In this document: positions 16,967-26,326 of the stretch, piece by piece
Layout: each line of letters starts with the position of its first letter
Numbering within the stretch: the stretch's first letter is position 1
NCBI RefSeq assembly: GCF_003601985.1
Contig: NZ_QZXA01000003.1
Span: 641,300-705,299, forward strand
Direction: 5' to 3'
DNA length: 64,000 nt
Source of the DNA: Mesorhizobium jarvisii
GTDB taxonomy: Bacteria > Pseudomonadota > Alphaproteobacteria > Rhizobiales > Rhizobiaceae
Notes under the pieces: model-generated
Databases searched by the model: none
Told to the model about the DNA's origin: nothing
What the model saw: the letters and a program-made list of their open reading frames with translations, nothing else
Made by a program: the position numbers and the translations under genes

Positions 16967-18082
16967 ATGAATGGGTTTCCGATCCCCGTCTCGGTGCTGA
17001 CCGGCTTCCTCGGCGCCGGCAAGACGACGCTGCTCAACCGGCTGCTGAAGGATCCGGCGCTGGCCGACACGGCGGTCATCATCAACGAGTATGGCGAGGT
17101 GGCGATCGACCATTTGCTGGTCGAGCAGGCCTCCGACGGCATCATCCAGCTTTCCGACGGCTGCCTGTGCTGCACCGTGCGCGGCGAACTGGTCGACACG
17201 CTGGCCGATTTGGTCGACCGGCTGCAGACCGGCCGTATCGCCCGTCTTGCCCGCGTCATCGTCGAGACCACGGGGCTGGCCGACCCGGCGCCGGTGCTGC
17301 AGTCGATCATGGCGCATCCGGCGCTCGTCCAGGCTTTCCGGCTCGACGGCGTCATCACGCTGGTCGACGCGGTCAATGGCAATGCCACGCTCGACGCCCA
17401 TGTCGAGGCGGTCAAGCAGGTCGCCGTCGCCGATCGCATCGTGCTGAGCAAGGTCGACCTGGTGACCGATGCCGGCGATCTCGACACGCTGCGGGCGCGC
17501 CTGCGGCAGATCAATCCGGGCGCCGAACTGCTTGATGCCGGCAATTCAACAACCGGCGTGGCGCCGCTGTTTGATTGCGGCCTCTACAATCCCGCCACCA
17601 AATCCGCCGATGTACGCCGCTGGCTGGGCGAGGAAGCGGCTCACGACCATCACCATGACGATCATGCCCACGGGCATGACCACGATCACAGTCATGATCA
17701 TGGCCATAGCCACGATTGGCGCGTGCGCTCCTATTCGCTCGTCCATGACGGTCCGGTGCCGTTTTCAGCGATAGAAATGTTCCTCGACCTGTTGCGTTCG
17801 ACGCATGGCGAGAAGCTGCTGCGCATGAAGGGCGTGATCGAACTCAGCGAAGATCCGTCACGTCCGCTGGTCATCCACGGCGTGCAGAAGATCCTGCATC
17901 CGCCGGCGAGGCTGCCGGCGTGGCCGGACGGCCAGCGCGGCACGCGGCTGGTGCTGATCACGCTCGACATGCCGGAAGACTATGTGCGCAGGCTGTTCGC
18001 CGCCTTCACCAACCGGCCGTCGATCGACACACCCGACCGCGCGGCACTGGAAAACAATCCGCTGGCGATCGCCGGAAGATAG
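16967..18082 (+). CDS. COG0523/CobW-type metal GTPase
   Basis: G3E-family P-loop GTPase of 371 residues, of the group that hands metal ions (zinc, cobalt or iron) to client proteins. Walker A is GFLGAGKT at residues 13-20, the metal-binding CXCC motif is GCLCC at 65-69, and SKVD is the base-recognition motif. A His/Asp-rich stretch of about 25 residues around 225-250 (alternating H and D) is a metal-binding linker to the CobW C-terminal domain. The client is unknown; no zinc-uptake gene or Zur-like site was recognised nearby. The start has only a weak AGAGACAG ribosome site. Confidence 0.92.
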   Translation: MNGFPIPVSVLTGFLGAGKTTLLNRLLKDPALADTAVIINEYGEVAIDHLLVEQASDGIIQLSDGCLCCTVRGELVDTLADLVDRLQTGRIARLARVIVETTGLADPAPVLQSIMAHPALVQAFRLDGVITLVDAVNGNATLDAHVEAVKQVAVADRIVLSKVDLVTDAGDLDTLRARLRQINPGAELLDAGNSTTGVAPLFDCGLYNPATKSADVRRWLGEEAAHDHHHDDHAHGHDHDHSHDHGHSHDWRVRSYSLVHDGPVPFSAIEMFLDLLRSTHGEKLLRMKGVIELSEDPSRPLVIHGVQKILHPPARLPAWPDGQRGTRLVLITLDMPEDYVRRLFAAFTNRPSIDTPDRAALENNPLAIAGR

Positions 18083-18098
18083 CGTTTTGCATCGAAAT

Positions 18099-18338
18099 TC
18101 AGACGGTCTCGCCGCGCTCGACCAGGAACCGATGGCCGCCTGATACCGCCGCTGTTTCAATCACCTGGTGGCCGGCATCCGAGCAAAAGGCGGGAATATC
18201 GATGACGGCGAGCGGATCGGTGGTCTCGAGCCAGAGCCGGCTGCCCGGCTGCATTCCCGCGAGGCGTTTCTTCGCCTTGAGCACGGGAAGCGGGCAGTTC
18301 AGCCCTTTCAGGTCGTAGACAGCGGTATCCTCGGCCAA
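18099..18338 (-). CDS. TusA/SirA-family sulfurtransferase-like protein
   Basis: 79-residue protein with the TusA hallmark LKGLNCPLPVLKAKK, giving the persulfide-forming cysteine C15 in a CPxP motif, and the conserved GSRLWLETTDPLAVIDIPAF. TusA proteins relay sulfur for tRNA thiolation or other pathways. It ends only 17 bases from the convergent GTPase gene and starts 9 bases after the L,D-transpeptidase stop, so it is probably the second gene of that minus-strand unit. Whether it serves tRNA thiolation or another sulfur pathway is unknown. Confidence 0.9.
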   Translation of the reverse strand: MAEDTAVYDLKGLNCPLPVLKAKKRLAGMQPGSRLWLETTDPLAVIDIPAFCSDAGHQVIETAAVSGGHRFLVERGETV

Positions 18339-18346
18339 GACCAGGC

Positions 18347-19678
18347 TCAGCCGCCGAACATGCCGAGCAGCTTGTTCTTCAGCTTGGTCACCCGGCTTTC
18401 ATCGGCGCTCGCTGCCTGCGTTTCGGCTTCCGGCGCGGCCTCCGTCGGGGCGGCTATGGTGGCGGTGGCGACCGGGGCTTCCTTGGCGGCCTTTGCCGCT
18501 TCCTTTGCCGCCACGGCTTGCGCCTTGGCCGCTTCCTTTTCGGCCAGCGCCTGCGCCTTTGCGGCCTCCTTGGCCTGCTTGGCGGCCTCTATCGCGGCCA
18601 GCCTCTGCTCCTCGGCCTTCTGCTTGGCGGCTTTCTCGGCGTCCAGTGCCGCCATCTTGCGGCCGGCGGGCGAATCGATGCGGCCCATGCGCGCCGTTTC
18701 GCTCACCGTGCCGTCATTGTTGAGCGAAGGCGGATCGATCGGCACGCGCTCGCCGCGCGCCCGGCGCTTCGACCAGTCGGAGACGATGCTAGCTTCCTTG
18801 ATGCCGGCGATGGTCGGCTTCGGCGGAGGCACGCTTGCCTTGAGCGCGCTGTTGAAGGCCGCGTCATAGGTGCTCTGATAAGCGTTGTAGGCGCTCTTCA
18901 GCGAATCCGGCTGCGTGGTTGCCGGGCATGGTCCGGTCGGATCGAATGTCTGGCCATCGGCGGCGACCTGGTTGAAGACGTAGCGCTTCTCGCAGACATC
19001 GACCTTCGGCGGCACCTTGGTGACCTCGAAATTGTCGTAGCCGACCTTCAGCATCTTCCAGAACTCGTAGTTCGGGTCGTTGCGGTAGCGCGCCATGTTG
19101 GCGGCGGTCATACGGAATGGGAAGGCCTGGACCTGGAACTCGGTCTGGCCGCCCTGGAAAGCGTCGCGGCCGAAGGCATAGATCTGCTCGATCTGCGCGT
19201 CGGTCATCGAATAGCAGCCCGAGGACGAACAGGCGCCATGCACCATCAGGTTTTGGCCGGTGCGCCCATTGGCGCGGTCATAGGCGTTGGGAAAGCCGAT
19301 GTTGAAGGACAGATGGTAGTTGGAGCGCGGATTCATCTGCGACGGGCGGACCGTGTAGAACCCTTCAGGCGCCTGGCGGTCGCCTTCGGTGTATTTGGGG
19401 CCGAGCTTGCCCGACCATTTGCAGATGTCGTAGCTCGCCACCATGTCGTAGCGGCCGTTGGTCTTGGCTTTCCAGATCTCGAGCTTGCCCTCTTCCTTGA
19501 AGATGCGCGCCATCACCGAGGAGGTGCGCACCATGCCCTTGGCCCTCATGTCGGCAAGGATCTTGTCCGGCAGCGGCTTGTTGGCTTCCGGGGCAAAGTC
19601 CTTCATCGACGAATCATTGCAGCCGGCGATGGCTATCGAGGCGGCGAGGACTCCGGTGCGGGCGAGCTTGGCAAACAT
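18347..19678 (-). CDS. YafK-like L,D-transpeptidase lipoprotein with Ala/Lys/Glu-rich tail
   Basis: Peptidoglycan enzyme of the YkuD superfamily, 443 residues. The start at 19678 gives a lipoprotein signal with the cysteine at residue 20 (IAIAGC). The catalytic motif HGACSSSGC contains H147 and C155. After the catalytic domain comes a region of unknown role and then, from about residue 345, a long Ala/Lys/Glu-rich helical segment (repeated KEAAKAQA-like units), possibly a coiled coil reaching through the periplasm. A reading from 19798 would lose the lipobox at the N-terminus. No partner is evident apart from the TusA-like gene behind it. Confidence 0.88.
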   Translation of the reverse strand: MFAKLARTGVLAASIAIAGCNDSSMKDFAPEANKPLPDKILADMRAKGMVRTSSVMARIFKEEGKLEIWKAKTNGRYDMVASYDICKWSGKLGPKYTEGDRQAPEGFYTVRPSQMNPRSNYHLSFNIGFPNAYDRANGRTGQNLMVHGACSSSGCYSMTDAQIEQIYAFGRDAFQGGQTEFQVQAFPFRMTAANMARYRNDPNYEFWKMLKVGYDNFEVTKVPPKVDVCEKRYVFNQVAADGQTFDPTGPCPATTQPDSLKSAYNAYQSTYDAAFNSALKASVPPPKPTIAGIKEASIVSDWSKRRARGERVPIDPPSLNNDGTVSETARMGRIDSPAGRKMAALDAEKAAKQKAEEQRLAAIEAAKQAKEAAKAQALAEKEAAKAQAVAAKEAAKAAKEAPVATATIAAPTEAAPEAETQAASADESRVTKLKNKLLGMFGG

Positions 19679-19917
19679 GGATACGGCTATGTCTTTTCCC
19701 TCGGGCCAATGGCTGCGAACTGCCGAGCCCGTATGCTGAACACCGACGGACCGTAAGCCCGTTAACCTTGAAAATTCCTTACCGCAAGCTTCGACCAACC
19801 TCTCACGGCAATTTCATTGACCCGAATCCGGCGGCATTTTTGTGGCGAAATTGCACATTGCCGCCACATTGCCGCGCGCGCGGGGCTTCCGATGGCCTTG
19901 TCCGCCGGCAGATGCCG

Positions 19918-20868
19918 TCAGAGACTGCGGCCCATCGCCAGATATTTCTCGCGGCGCTGTTCGCGGAAATCGGTGTTGGCGCCGGCAAATTCCTTCATCG
20001 TCCTGGCAATGAGGTCGCCGGTCGCGGCAATCACCGTTTCGGGCGCGCGCTGGGCGCCGCCTATCGGCTCGGGGATGATGGCGTCGATGATCTTCAGTTC
20101 CAGAAGATCCTGCGCGGTGATCTTCATGTTGGTCGCCGCGTCCTTGGAGCGCGTGGTGTCGCGCCACAGGATCGAGGCCGCCCCTTCCGGCGAAATCACC
20201 GAATAAATGGCGTGTTCGAGCATGTAGACGCGGTTGGCGGTGGCGATCGCGATGGCGCCGCCCGAACCGCCTTCGCCGATGACCACCGAGATCGACGGCA
20301 CTTTTAGTGCAAGGCAGGCCGAGGTCGAGCGGGCGATGGCTTCGGCCTGGCCACGCTCCTCGGCGCCGACGCCGGGATAGGCGCCTGCTGTGTCGACCAG
20401 CGTCAACAGCGGGATCTTGAAGCGGTCGGCCAGTTCCATCAGCCGCACCGCCTTGCGGTATCCTTCCGGACGCACCGAACCAAAATTGTGCCTCAGGCGG
20501 CTGGTCGTGTCCGAGCCCTTTTCCTGGCCGATGATCGCGACAGGTTCGCCGCGGAAACGGGCAAAACCGCCGACGATCGCCTGGTCCTCGCCGAAATTGC
20601 GGTCGCCGGCGAGCGGCGTGAAGTCGCTGAACAGGCCCTTGATGTAGTCGACGCAGTGCGGCCTGTCGGAATGGCGGGCAACCTGCACCTTCTGCCAGGG
20701 CGTCAGCGCCTTGTAGAGATCGCGCAGCGCGTCGCGCGAACGCTTCTCCAGCCGGGTGATCTCATCGGCGACATCGACCGCTTCGCCATTCTCGGCAAGC
20801 TTCTTGAGCTCGAGTATCTTGAGCTCGAGATCCTGCACCGGCTTTTCGAAATCGAGATAGTTATACAT
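19918..20868 (-). CDS. accA: Acetyl-CoA carboxylase carboxyltransferase subunit alpha
   Basis: Transfers the carboxyl group from biotin to acetyl-CoA with AccD, the first step of fatty-acid synthesis. The 316 residues match the family length. Recognisable blocks are MYNYLDFEKPVQDLE at the start, GGFARFRGEPVAIIGQEKG, LVDTAGAYPGVGAEERGQ and VIGEGGSGGAIAI. The start at 20868 is chosen because the family normally begins with this segment; an in-frame ATG at 20922 has no such support. The accD gene is not in the window, which is usual for rhizobia. Confidence 0.97.
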   Translation of the reverse strand: MYNYLDFEKPVQDLELKILELKKLAENGEAVDVADEITRLEKRSRDALRDLYKALTPWQKVQVARHSDRPHCVDYIKGLFSDFTPLAGDRNFGEDQAIVGGFARFRGEPVAIIGQEKGSDTTSRLRHNFGSVRPEGYRKAVRLMELADRFKIPLLTLVDTAGAYPGVGAEERGQAEAIARSTSACLALKVPSISVVIGEGGSGGAIAIATANRVYMLEHAIYSVISPEGAASILWRDTTRSKDAATNMKITAQDLLELKIIDAIIPEPIGGAQRAPETVIAATGDLIARTMKEFAGANTDFREQRREKYLAMGRSL

Positions 20869-20966
20869 GCTTGGGCGGACCGATACGTCGGAAGGCAAGG
20901 ACTGCGGAACCCTTGAAACCAAGGCTCCCGGCGGTGAAATGTCGTCCTCACATAGCGATATGAGGC

Positions 20967-21884
20967 CTAGTCGGCAAGCGGATGATGATCGTTGACCAGC
21001 CGCACCAGCCGCTCCTCCAGCACATGGGTGTAAATCTGTGTCGTCGATATGTCGGCATGGCCGAGCAACTGCTGCACCGCCCTGAGATCGGCGCCGTTCT
21101 GCAGGAGATGGCTGGCGAAAGCATGGCGCAGCACATGCGGCGATATCTTGGCCGAGGCGATGCCGGCCCGCGCCGCCAGCCCTTTCAGGTCGCGGGCAAA
21201 GACCTGGCGCGAGAGATAGCCGCTGTCGGACGCCGCCGGAAACAGGAACGGGCTGTCGGCGAAAGCGGGCACTCCGGCCCGGGCGGCAAGCCAGGCGCGC
21301 ATCGCCACCCGCGCCTTGGCCGAGAGCGGCACCATGCGTTCCTTGTCACCCTTGCCGCGCACCATAAAGAAACGGTCGTCGCGCTGCGCAACCGTCACAG
21401 GCAGGCCGACCAGCTCGGAAACGCGCAGGCCGGTGGCGTAGAGCACCTCGACCAACGCGTGCAGGCGTAGCGCGGCCAGCCTGTCACTGTAGCCGAGCCC
21501 GGCGTCGCCGGCTTCCACCGCGGCGCGGTCGATCAGCCGGCCGGTTTCGGCCTCGCTCATCGTCTTGGGCAGCGGACGGCCTTTTTTCGGGCTGTCCAGT
21601 GTGCCGGTCGGGTCATCGGTGCGCAGGCCCTCGGCGTAGAGGAATTTGAAGAACTGGCGGATCGCCGACAGTTTGCGCGCCTGCGAGGTCGGCGCGAAGC
21701 CGCGAGCTGCGATGTCATCGAGATAGGCACGGATATCGGCGGCGGCTGCACCGGCAAGCCCGCCATCGATCCCGCTCGAAGCGTCTTCGAGGTCACGTCG
21801 GTAGGAGGACAGCGTGTTTTCGGCGGCGCCGCGCTCGGCGCTCATCATTTCCAGGAAGGCCTCGATGCGGGCGGCGCTGTTCAT
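20967..21884 (-). CDS. xerD: Site-specific tyrosine recombinase XerD
   Basis: Chromosome-dimer resolution recombinase acting at dif with XerC and FtsK. All catalytic residues are visible: R154 (TGLRVSEL), K178, H250 and R253 ([10 protein letters not shown]), H276 (LLGHADIS) and Y285 (QIYTH). The 305-residue length and the genomic place beside accA and aroK argue for the housekeeping XerD and against a phage or island integrase. It lies 25 bases after the tiny membrane protein gene on the same strand. Confidence 0.94.
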   Translation of the reverse strand: MNSAARIEAFLEMMSAERGAAENTLSSYRRDLEDASSGIDGGLAGAAAADIRAYLDDIAARGFAPTSQARKLSAIRQFFKFLYAEGLRTDDPTGTLDSPKKGRPLPKTMSEAETGRLIDRAAVEAGDAGLGYSDRLAALRLHALVEVLYATGLRVSELVGLPVTVAQRDDRFFMVRGKGDKERMVPLSAKARVAMRAWLAARAGVPAFADSPFLFPAASDSGYLSRQVFARDLKGLAARAGIASAKISPHVLRHAFASHLLQNGADLRAVQQLLGHADISTTQIYTHVLEERLVRLVNDHHPLAD

Positions 21885-21909
21885 CCTCGGGGATCAGTTT
21901 TCTTCGGGG

Positions 21910-22062
21910 TCAGTTTTTCTTGGGATTCAGCTTTTCCGGCGGGATGCGCACGCTCATCTCGGCTTTTTTGGGCTCGACGAACATCACCAACGCGAACATC
22001 GTACCATAGGCAATGCCGGCCAGAATCGCGAGGATCACGACAAAGCGAAACAGTGTCGGCAT
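21910..22062 (-). CDS. 50-residue single-span membrane protein upstream of xerD
   Basis: Small open frame with a plausible start at 22062 and stop at 21910. The sequence starts MPTLFRFVVILAILAGIAYG and continues with one hydrophobic helix to about residue 30, then a basic tail ending PPEKLNPKKN. The codon use matches the neighbours (GCC, CTG, ATC). It is 25 bases upstream of xerD and divergent from aroK. No function is known to me; similar tiny proteins of this layout occur in other rhizobia as far as I recall. Confidence 0.75.
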   Translation of the reverse strand: MPTLFRFVVILAILAGIAYGTMFALVMFVEPKKAEMSVRIPPEKLNPKKN

Positions 22063-22215
22063 CAATTTTCGCCCGTCTTCCTGTTCTGCGTTTCCAAACC
22101 CTGTGCCCTTATGGGACGCCTATCCGGCCAATTCAAGGAAGAAGCGGAGGCCTGTCAGCAACTTCTGATGCAGGCATCCTCCGCCCGATATAGGCTTGCC
22201 TGTGCTCGGCAACGC

Positions 22216-22244
22216 TTGACGCAAACCGGCTTTTCATGTCGATA
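22216..22244 (+). promoter_or_regulatory. Candidate promoter for aroK-aroB
   Basis: TTGACG at 22216-22221 with TCGATA at 22239-22244 after a 17-base spacer. Transcription would start near 22252, which supports translation from ATG 22275 and not from the in-frame ATG at 22236, which would lie inside the promoter. Confidence 0.4.
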
Positions 22245-22274
22245 CGCCGGCAAAGAGGGCCCAAGAAACAGCTG

Positions 22275-22886
22275 ATGAACGCGCACCAGGCAAATCCTCC
22301 AGGCGAGAGCCTCGCCGCGCTGCTTGGCCGGCTGGGCAGCCGGTCCATCGTGTTTGTCGGCCTGATGGGCGCCGGCAAGACGGCGATCGGCCGCAAGGTG
22401 GCGACGATGCTTTCGCTGCCCTTCATCGACAGCGACCAGGAGATCGAAAGCGTCTCGCGCATGACCGTGCCGGAGCTGTTCGAGCGCTATGGGGAGACCG
22501 AGTTCAGGGCCCTGGAGCAGCGTGTCATCCTGCGCGTGCTTGAAAATGGCCCGCAGGTGCTTTCGACCGGCGGCGGCGCCTTCATGAACGCGCAGACGCG
22601 CGAAGCCATCGCCGCGCATGGCGTCTCGGTGTGGCTAAAGGCGGAACTCGATCTTCTGATGGACCGGGTTTCGAAGAAGCAGAACCGGCCGCTGTTGAAA
22701 AGCGCCGATCCCCGCGCCGTGCTGGAGCGGCTGATGGGCGAGCGCTATCCGGTCTACGCGACATCAGATGTCACCGTGCCGACCCGCGACGACCGCAAGG
22801 AGGTTATCGCCGCCGAGGTGCTGGACGCGCTGTGCCGGCATTTCGGCATCGATGAAATTGCAGCGACGGGCGAGATCGAATCGTGA
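22275..22886 (+). CDS. aroK: Shikimate kinase
   Basis: Phosphorylates shikimate at the 3-OH, fifth step of the aromatic amino-acid pathway. Walker [12 protein letters not shown], the shikimate-binding DSDQEIE and GGGAFM motifs and the lid region NRPLL are present. The 203 residues from 22275 are slightly longer than E. coli AroK because of a hydrophilic N-terminal extension. The last four bases overlap the GTG of aroB, so the two are translationally coupled. Confidence 0.95.
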   Translation: MNAHQANPPGESLAALLGRLGSRSIVFVGLMGAGKTAIGRKVATMLSLPFIDSDQEIESVSRMTVPELFERYGETEFRALEQRVILRVLENGPQVLSTGGGAFMNAQTREAIAAHGVSVWLKAELDLLMDRVSKKQNRPLLKSADPRAVLERLMGERYPVYATSDVTVPTRDDRKEVIAAEVLDALCRHFGIDEIAATGEIES

Positions 22887-24019
22887 GCGTGGACCAGCCA
22901 GTCACCGTCGAAGTCGGCCTTGGCGACCGGGCCTACGACATATTGATCGGCTCCGGCCTTTTGTCGCGCGCCGGCGAGGAGATTTCACGCCGGCTACCGG
23001 GTACGCGCGCGGCTGTCGTTACCGACGAGAATGTCGCCGCCGCGCATCTCGATACGCTGAAGGCAGGGCTCGAGAAGGGTGGCATCCAGCCCACCGTCAT
23101 CACGATGCCGCCGGGCGAGAAGACCAAGAGCTTTGCCCATCTCGAAGAGGTGGTTGATGGGATTCTGGCCGCAAGGCTGGAGCGTGGCGACGTCGTCGTC
23201 GCGCTGGGCGGCGGCGTCATCGGCGATCTCACCGGTTTTGCCGCCGGCATCGTGCGGCGCGGCATGAATTTTGTGCAGGTCCCGACCTCGCTGCTGGCGC
23301 AGGTCGATTCCTCGGTCGGCGGCAAGACCGGCATCAACAGCCCGCGCGGCAAGAACCTTGTCGGCGTCTTCCTGCAGCCCAGGCTGGTGCTGGCCGACAC
23401 CGGAGTGCTCGACACGCTGCCGATCCGCGAATTCCGCGCCGGCTACGCCGAACTCGCCAAATACGGGCTGATCGACCGGCCGGAACTTTTCGCCTGGCTG
23501 GAAGTGAACTGGCAGAAGGTGTTCGCCGGCGGGCCGGAGCGGGCGCAGGCGATTGCGGAAGCCTGTCGCGCCAAGGCCGATGTCGTCGCGCGCGACGAGT
23601 TCGAGACCGGCGACCGGGCACTGCTCAATCTCGGCCACACATTCGGCCACGCACTCGAAGCGGCCACGCAGTATGACGGTGCCCGGCTCGTCCATGGGGA
23701 GGGGGTCGCGATCGGCATGGCGCTGGCGCATCGCTTCTCCTCGCGGCTCAATCTGGCAAGTCCCGACGACGCGGCACGCGTCGAAACGCATCTGCGCGCC
23801 GTCGGCCTGCCGTGGCGGATGTCCGATATTCCGGGTGAATTGCCGGATGCCGAGGCACTGCTTTCCTTCATCACCCAGGACAAGAAGGTGTCGCGCGGCG
23901 CGCTGACCTTCATCCTGACGCGCGGGATCGGCCAGGCTTTTATCGCCAAGGACGTTCCGGCTTCCGAAGTGCTGTCGTTCCTGAGGGAAAACCATCCAGC
24001 CAGCCGGAAAGCCGGCTGA
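22883..24019 (+). CDS. aroB: 3-dehydroquinate synthase
   Basis: NAD- and zinc-dependent enzyme converting DAHP to 3-dehydroquinate, the second step of the shikimate pathway. 378 residues. Diagnostic blocks are [43 protein letters not shown] and [12 protein letters not shown] (zinc histidines). Translation starts at a GTG that overlaps the aroK stop (GTGA). The next gene begins one base after the aroB stop. Confidence 0.97.
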   Translation: MSVDQPVTVEVGLGDRAYDILIGSGLLSRAGEEISRRLPGTRAAVVTDENVAAAHLDTLKAGLEKGGIQPTVITMPPGEKTKSFAHLEEVVDGILAARLERGDVVVALGGGVIGDLTGFAAGIVRRGMNFVQVPTSLLAQVDSSVGGKTGINSPRGKNLVGVFLQPRLVLADTGVLDTLPIREFRAGYAELAKYGLIDRPELFAWLEVNWQKVFAGGPERAQAIAEACRAKADVVARDEFETGDRALLNLGHTFGHALEAATQYDGARLVHGEGVAIGMALAHRFSSRLNLASPDDAARVETHLRAVGLPWRMSDIPGELPDAEALLSFITQDKKVSRGALTFILTRGIGQAFIAKDVPASEVLSFLRENHPASRKAG

Positions 24020-24020
24020 A

Positions 24021-24911
24021 ATGGATAATGGCTGGATCGTCGTCGCCGTTCTCGCCATCCTCATCCTGCTGGTCGTTGCCGTGCGCACGCGCCTGCTTGC
24101 CATGTTCGGCTATGAGCTGTCGCGCATCGAGCCGCAGCGCTCGAGCCAGGACGAACTGCGCGGCGCGGTCGACGATTTCCGCCGCGACGGCCAGGTGGTG
24201 CGCGAGGACCGCGACCGCATCGGCGGCCTGTTCGATCTCGAAGAGCTCGAAGTCTCCGATATCATGGTCCACCGCACCAATATGCGCTCGGTCAATGCCG
24301 ATAATGCACCGGAAGCGGTGGTGCGCGAGATCCTGCAGAGCCCGCACACCCGCATGCCGCTGTGGAAGGGCTCGCTCGACAACATTGTCGGCGTGCTGCA
24401 TGCCAAGGATCTGCTGCGCGCACTGAACGAAGTCGGTAACGACTTTTCCAAGATCGACGTGATGAAGATCGCCTCAAAACCCTGGTTCGTGCCCGACACC
24501 ACGACCTTGCAGGAACAGCTCAACGCCTTCCTGCGCCGTAAGTCACATTTCGCCGTCGTCGTCGACGAATATGGCGAGGTCGAAGGGCTGGTGACGCTGG
24601 AGGACATCATCGAGGAGATCGTCGGCGAGATCGCCGACGAGCACGATGTCGACATCCAGGGCGTCAAGCAGGAGGCCGACGGCTCCGTCGTCGTCGACGG
24701 CAATGTACCGATCCGCGACCTGAACCGAGCGCTCGACTGGAACCTGCCGGACGAGGAAGCGACGACGATTGCCGGCCTCGTCATCCACGAGGCGCAGTCA
24801 ATCCCCGAGGAGAAGCAGGCTTTCACCTTCCACGGCAAGCGCTTCATCGTCATGAAGCGGGACAAGAACCGCATTGCCAGGTTGAGGATCAGGCCGGCGG
24901 GCGACGCCTAA
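24021..24911 (+). CDS. CorC-like CBS-pair protein lacking the DUF21 membrane domain
   Basis: 296-residue protein with a CBS pair (about residues 75-200, e.g. VSDIMVHRTNMR and VVVDEYGEVEGLVTLEDI) and a C-terminal CorC_HlyC domain (EEKQAFTFHGKRFIVMKR). Rhizobial homologues usually have about 430 residues with an N-terminal DUF21 (CNNM) domain of several helices. Here only one helix (WIVVAVLAILILLVVAV) precedes the CBS part, so it resembles short CorC. Family members take part in Mg/Co efflux. The ATG is one base after the aroB stop, which suggests co-translation and leaves no room for a longer N-terminus in this frame. Confidence 0.85.
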   Translation: MDNGWIVVAVLAILILLVVAVRTRLLAMFGYELSRIEPQRSSQDELRGAVDDFRRDGQVVREDRDRIGGLFDLEELEVSDIMVHRTNMRSVNADNAPEAVVREILQSPHTRMPLWKGSLDNIVGVLHAKDLLRALNEVGNDFSKIDVMKIASKPWFVPDTTTLQEQLNAFLRRKSHFAVVVDEYGEVEGLVTLEDIIEEIVGEIADEHDVDIQGVKQEADGSVVVDGNVPIRDLNRALDWNLPDEEATTIAGLVIHEAQSIPEEKQAFTFHGKRFIVMKRDKNRIARLRIRPAGDA

Positions 24912-25007
24912 AGCGTCGCGTTTTGAACGCATTCCTGCGACGGACTTTAGGTCCTTGTTTTGGGCATGTCGTTGCCCCTCACCGAGGCCGCTTTTGGGCG
25001 ATATGCA

Positions 25008-26066
25008 TTAGAGCGGGTCGGTTTGCGCCAGGCGTTTGAATCCCGGCAGAGCGGCCAGCACCTCGACGAGATGGTGCGTCGGAACAAATGATGCGGGCTC
25101 GTCGAAAGGAAAGTGCCATTCGCAAGCGCCGCGAAACGATGCACTGCCGCGAAAGGCGATGCCGTCCATTCCAATCTTGGTCGGATGCATGTCCCTTATG
25201 GTGATCAGTTTCGTTCTCGTTTCGAGCTTTTGCCTGAATTCATCCATGAGGGCTTCTCCGTCGGGGCTGTGGAGCGCCTCGTTGAGTCTGCCGCGCGCTG
25301 CAGCGGCGGCATCAAAGCCCTTGTCCTTGTTCCACAGGTTCAGCGCTCTTTGCACCTCTGTTGCAATCCAGGAGATCGTCCTGTTCGATATGCGCTCTTT
25401 GTCCACTTTGGCTGGTGCCGCCAGACCCAATTCACCTTCAACAAAGTCACCGACAATTCCACGCTTGTGTTGCAGAGCGGTATTGAAATTTCGAATCGAG
25501 ATGCGCTCTGGCCCGAACAGATTGCTGAGGACATCGACAAACTGAAGGGCGCCGCTCAGCGGTGTGTTCGGTGCGAAGCCCAGAGTTTCTTTGAGAAACG
25601 CGTCGAACGAGCCGATATGCCCCCAGCGAACTTTCGACGCCCAACAGGAATATATAAAACCGATGCCGTTGCGGACGTAGAGTATGAATCGGTCGATCGA
25701 GCCAAGAAAGGATTTCATCTTGATAAGTTCGGCCAGGTCGAAAGTATTGAAGATCTCAGAAGAAATCAGACGGATGGGGTTTGTGGTTGAAAATGGATAA
25801 CTGAAATTCTCTGCCTTTAGGGAACGAGCTTGGAGCATGCTCGAATAACGTTCGCGCTCGGGGGTAAAAAGGTCGTTTGGGCCGGGAGATATACGATGCG
25901 TGCTGAGCCAGCACGCCAGCCGGTGATGCCCAGTCAGGCTCCCTGTGCCATCGGGTTCATAGAAAACGTTCTGTGCCGCCAGCCACTCGCGACGAGCTGT
26001 CAGGAACTCCTGGATCGATGTGGTTCCGGTCTTGTGAAAGCCAGCATGGACGATCGTCGTTGTCAT
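25008..26066 (-). CDS. Sulfotransferase-like P-loop protein, AT-richer than neighbours
   Basis: 352-residue protein whose N-terminus VHAGFHKTGTTSIQEFL is the 5'-phosphosulfate-binding loop of PAPS sulfotransferases, with K12. A second motif around YVRNGIGFIYSCW resembles the 3'-phosphate-binding region. The acceptor substrate is unknown; in rhizobia such enzymes can sulfate surface polysaccharides or other glycans. By eye the DNA is clearly poorer in GC than the flanking genes and uses codons such as AAA, TTT and ATA more often. It stands alone between convergent corC and a divergent esterase, which suggests horizontal acquisition. Confidence 0.7.
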   Translation of the reverse strand: MTTTIVHAGFHKTGTTSIQEFLTARREWLAAQNVFYEPDGTGSLTGHHRLACWLSTHRISPGPNDLFTPERERYSSMLQARSLKAENFSYPFSTTNPIRLISSEIFNTFDLAELIKMKSFLGSIDRFILYVRNGIGFIYSCWASKVRWGHIGSFDAFLKETLGFAPNTPLSGALQFVDVLSNLFGPERISIRNFNTALQHKRGIVGDFVEGELGLAAPAKVDKERISNRTISWIATEVQRALNLWNKDKGFDAAAAARGRLNEALHSPDGEALMDEFRQKLETRTKLITIRDMHPTKIGMDGIAFRGSASFRGACEWHFPFDEPASFVPTHHLVEVLAALPGFKRLAQTDPL

Positions 26067-26326
26067 TTATAGCTTTGGAGCTTTCTTGCCGGCGCGCCTT
26101 GGACTTTGTGGGCAGGCAAGTCGTCGGACTTACAGTCCCTATCGATTCATATCCACAACGATCTGTAAATCCGGCCCGTATCACAATCGATTTATCAATG
26201 CAGGATGACGGCACCTCGGCTGGACCTTAACCTCAACACCAGGGAACGTCCCGGCACGTTACCGATCTTTCACTGGAACTTCGCGGCGTCCCTGTGCATT
26301 TTGCGCCGGGCGGTCAGGAGAAGATG

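Noticed and set aside
17650..17715. CAT/GAC-rich stretch as a DNA repeat or mobile element
   Set aside because: It encodes the His/Asp linker of the COG0523 GTPase and is low-complexity coding DNA.
20967..21884. XerD as the integrase of a mobile element
   Set aside because: Length, motifs and neighbours (accA, aroK) are those of the chromosomal dif recombinase.
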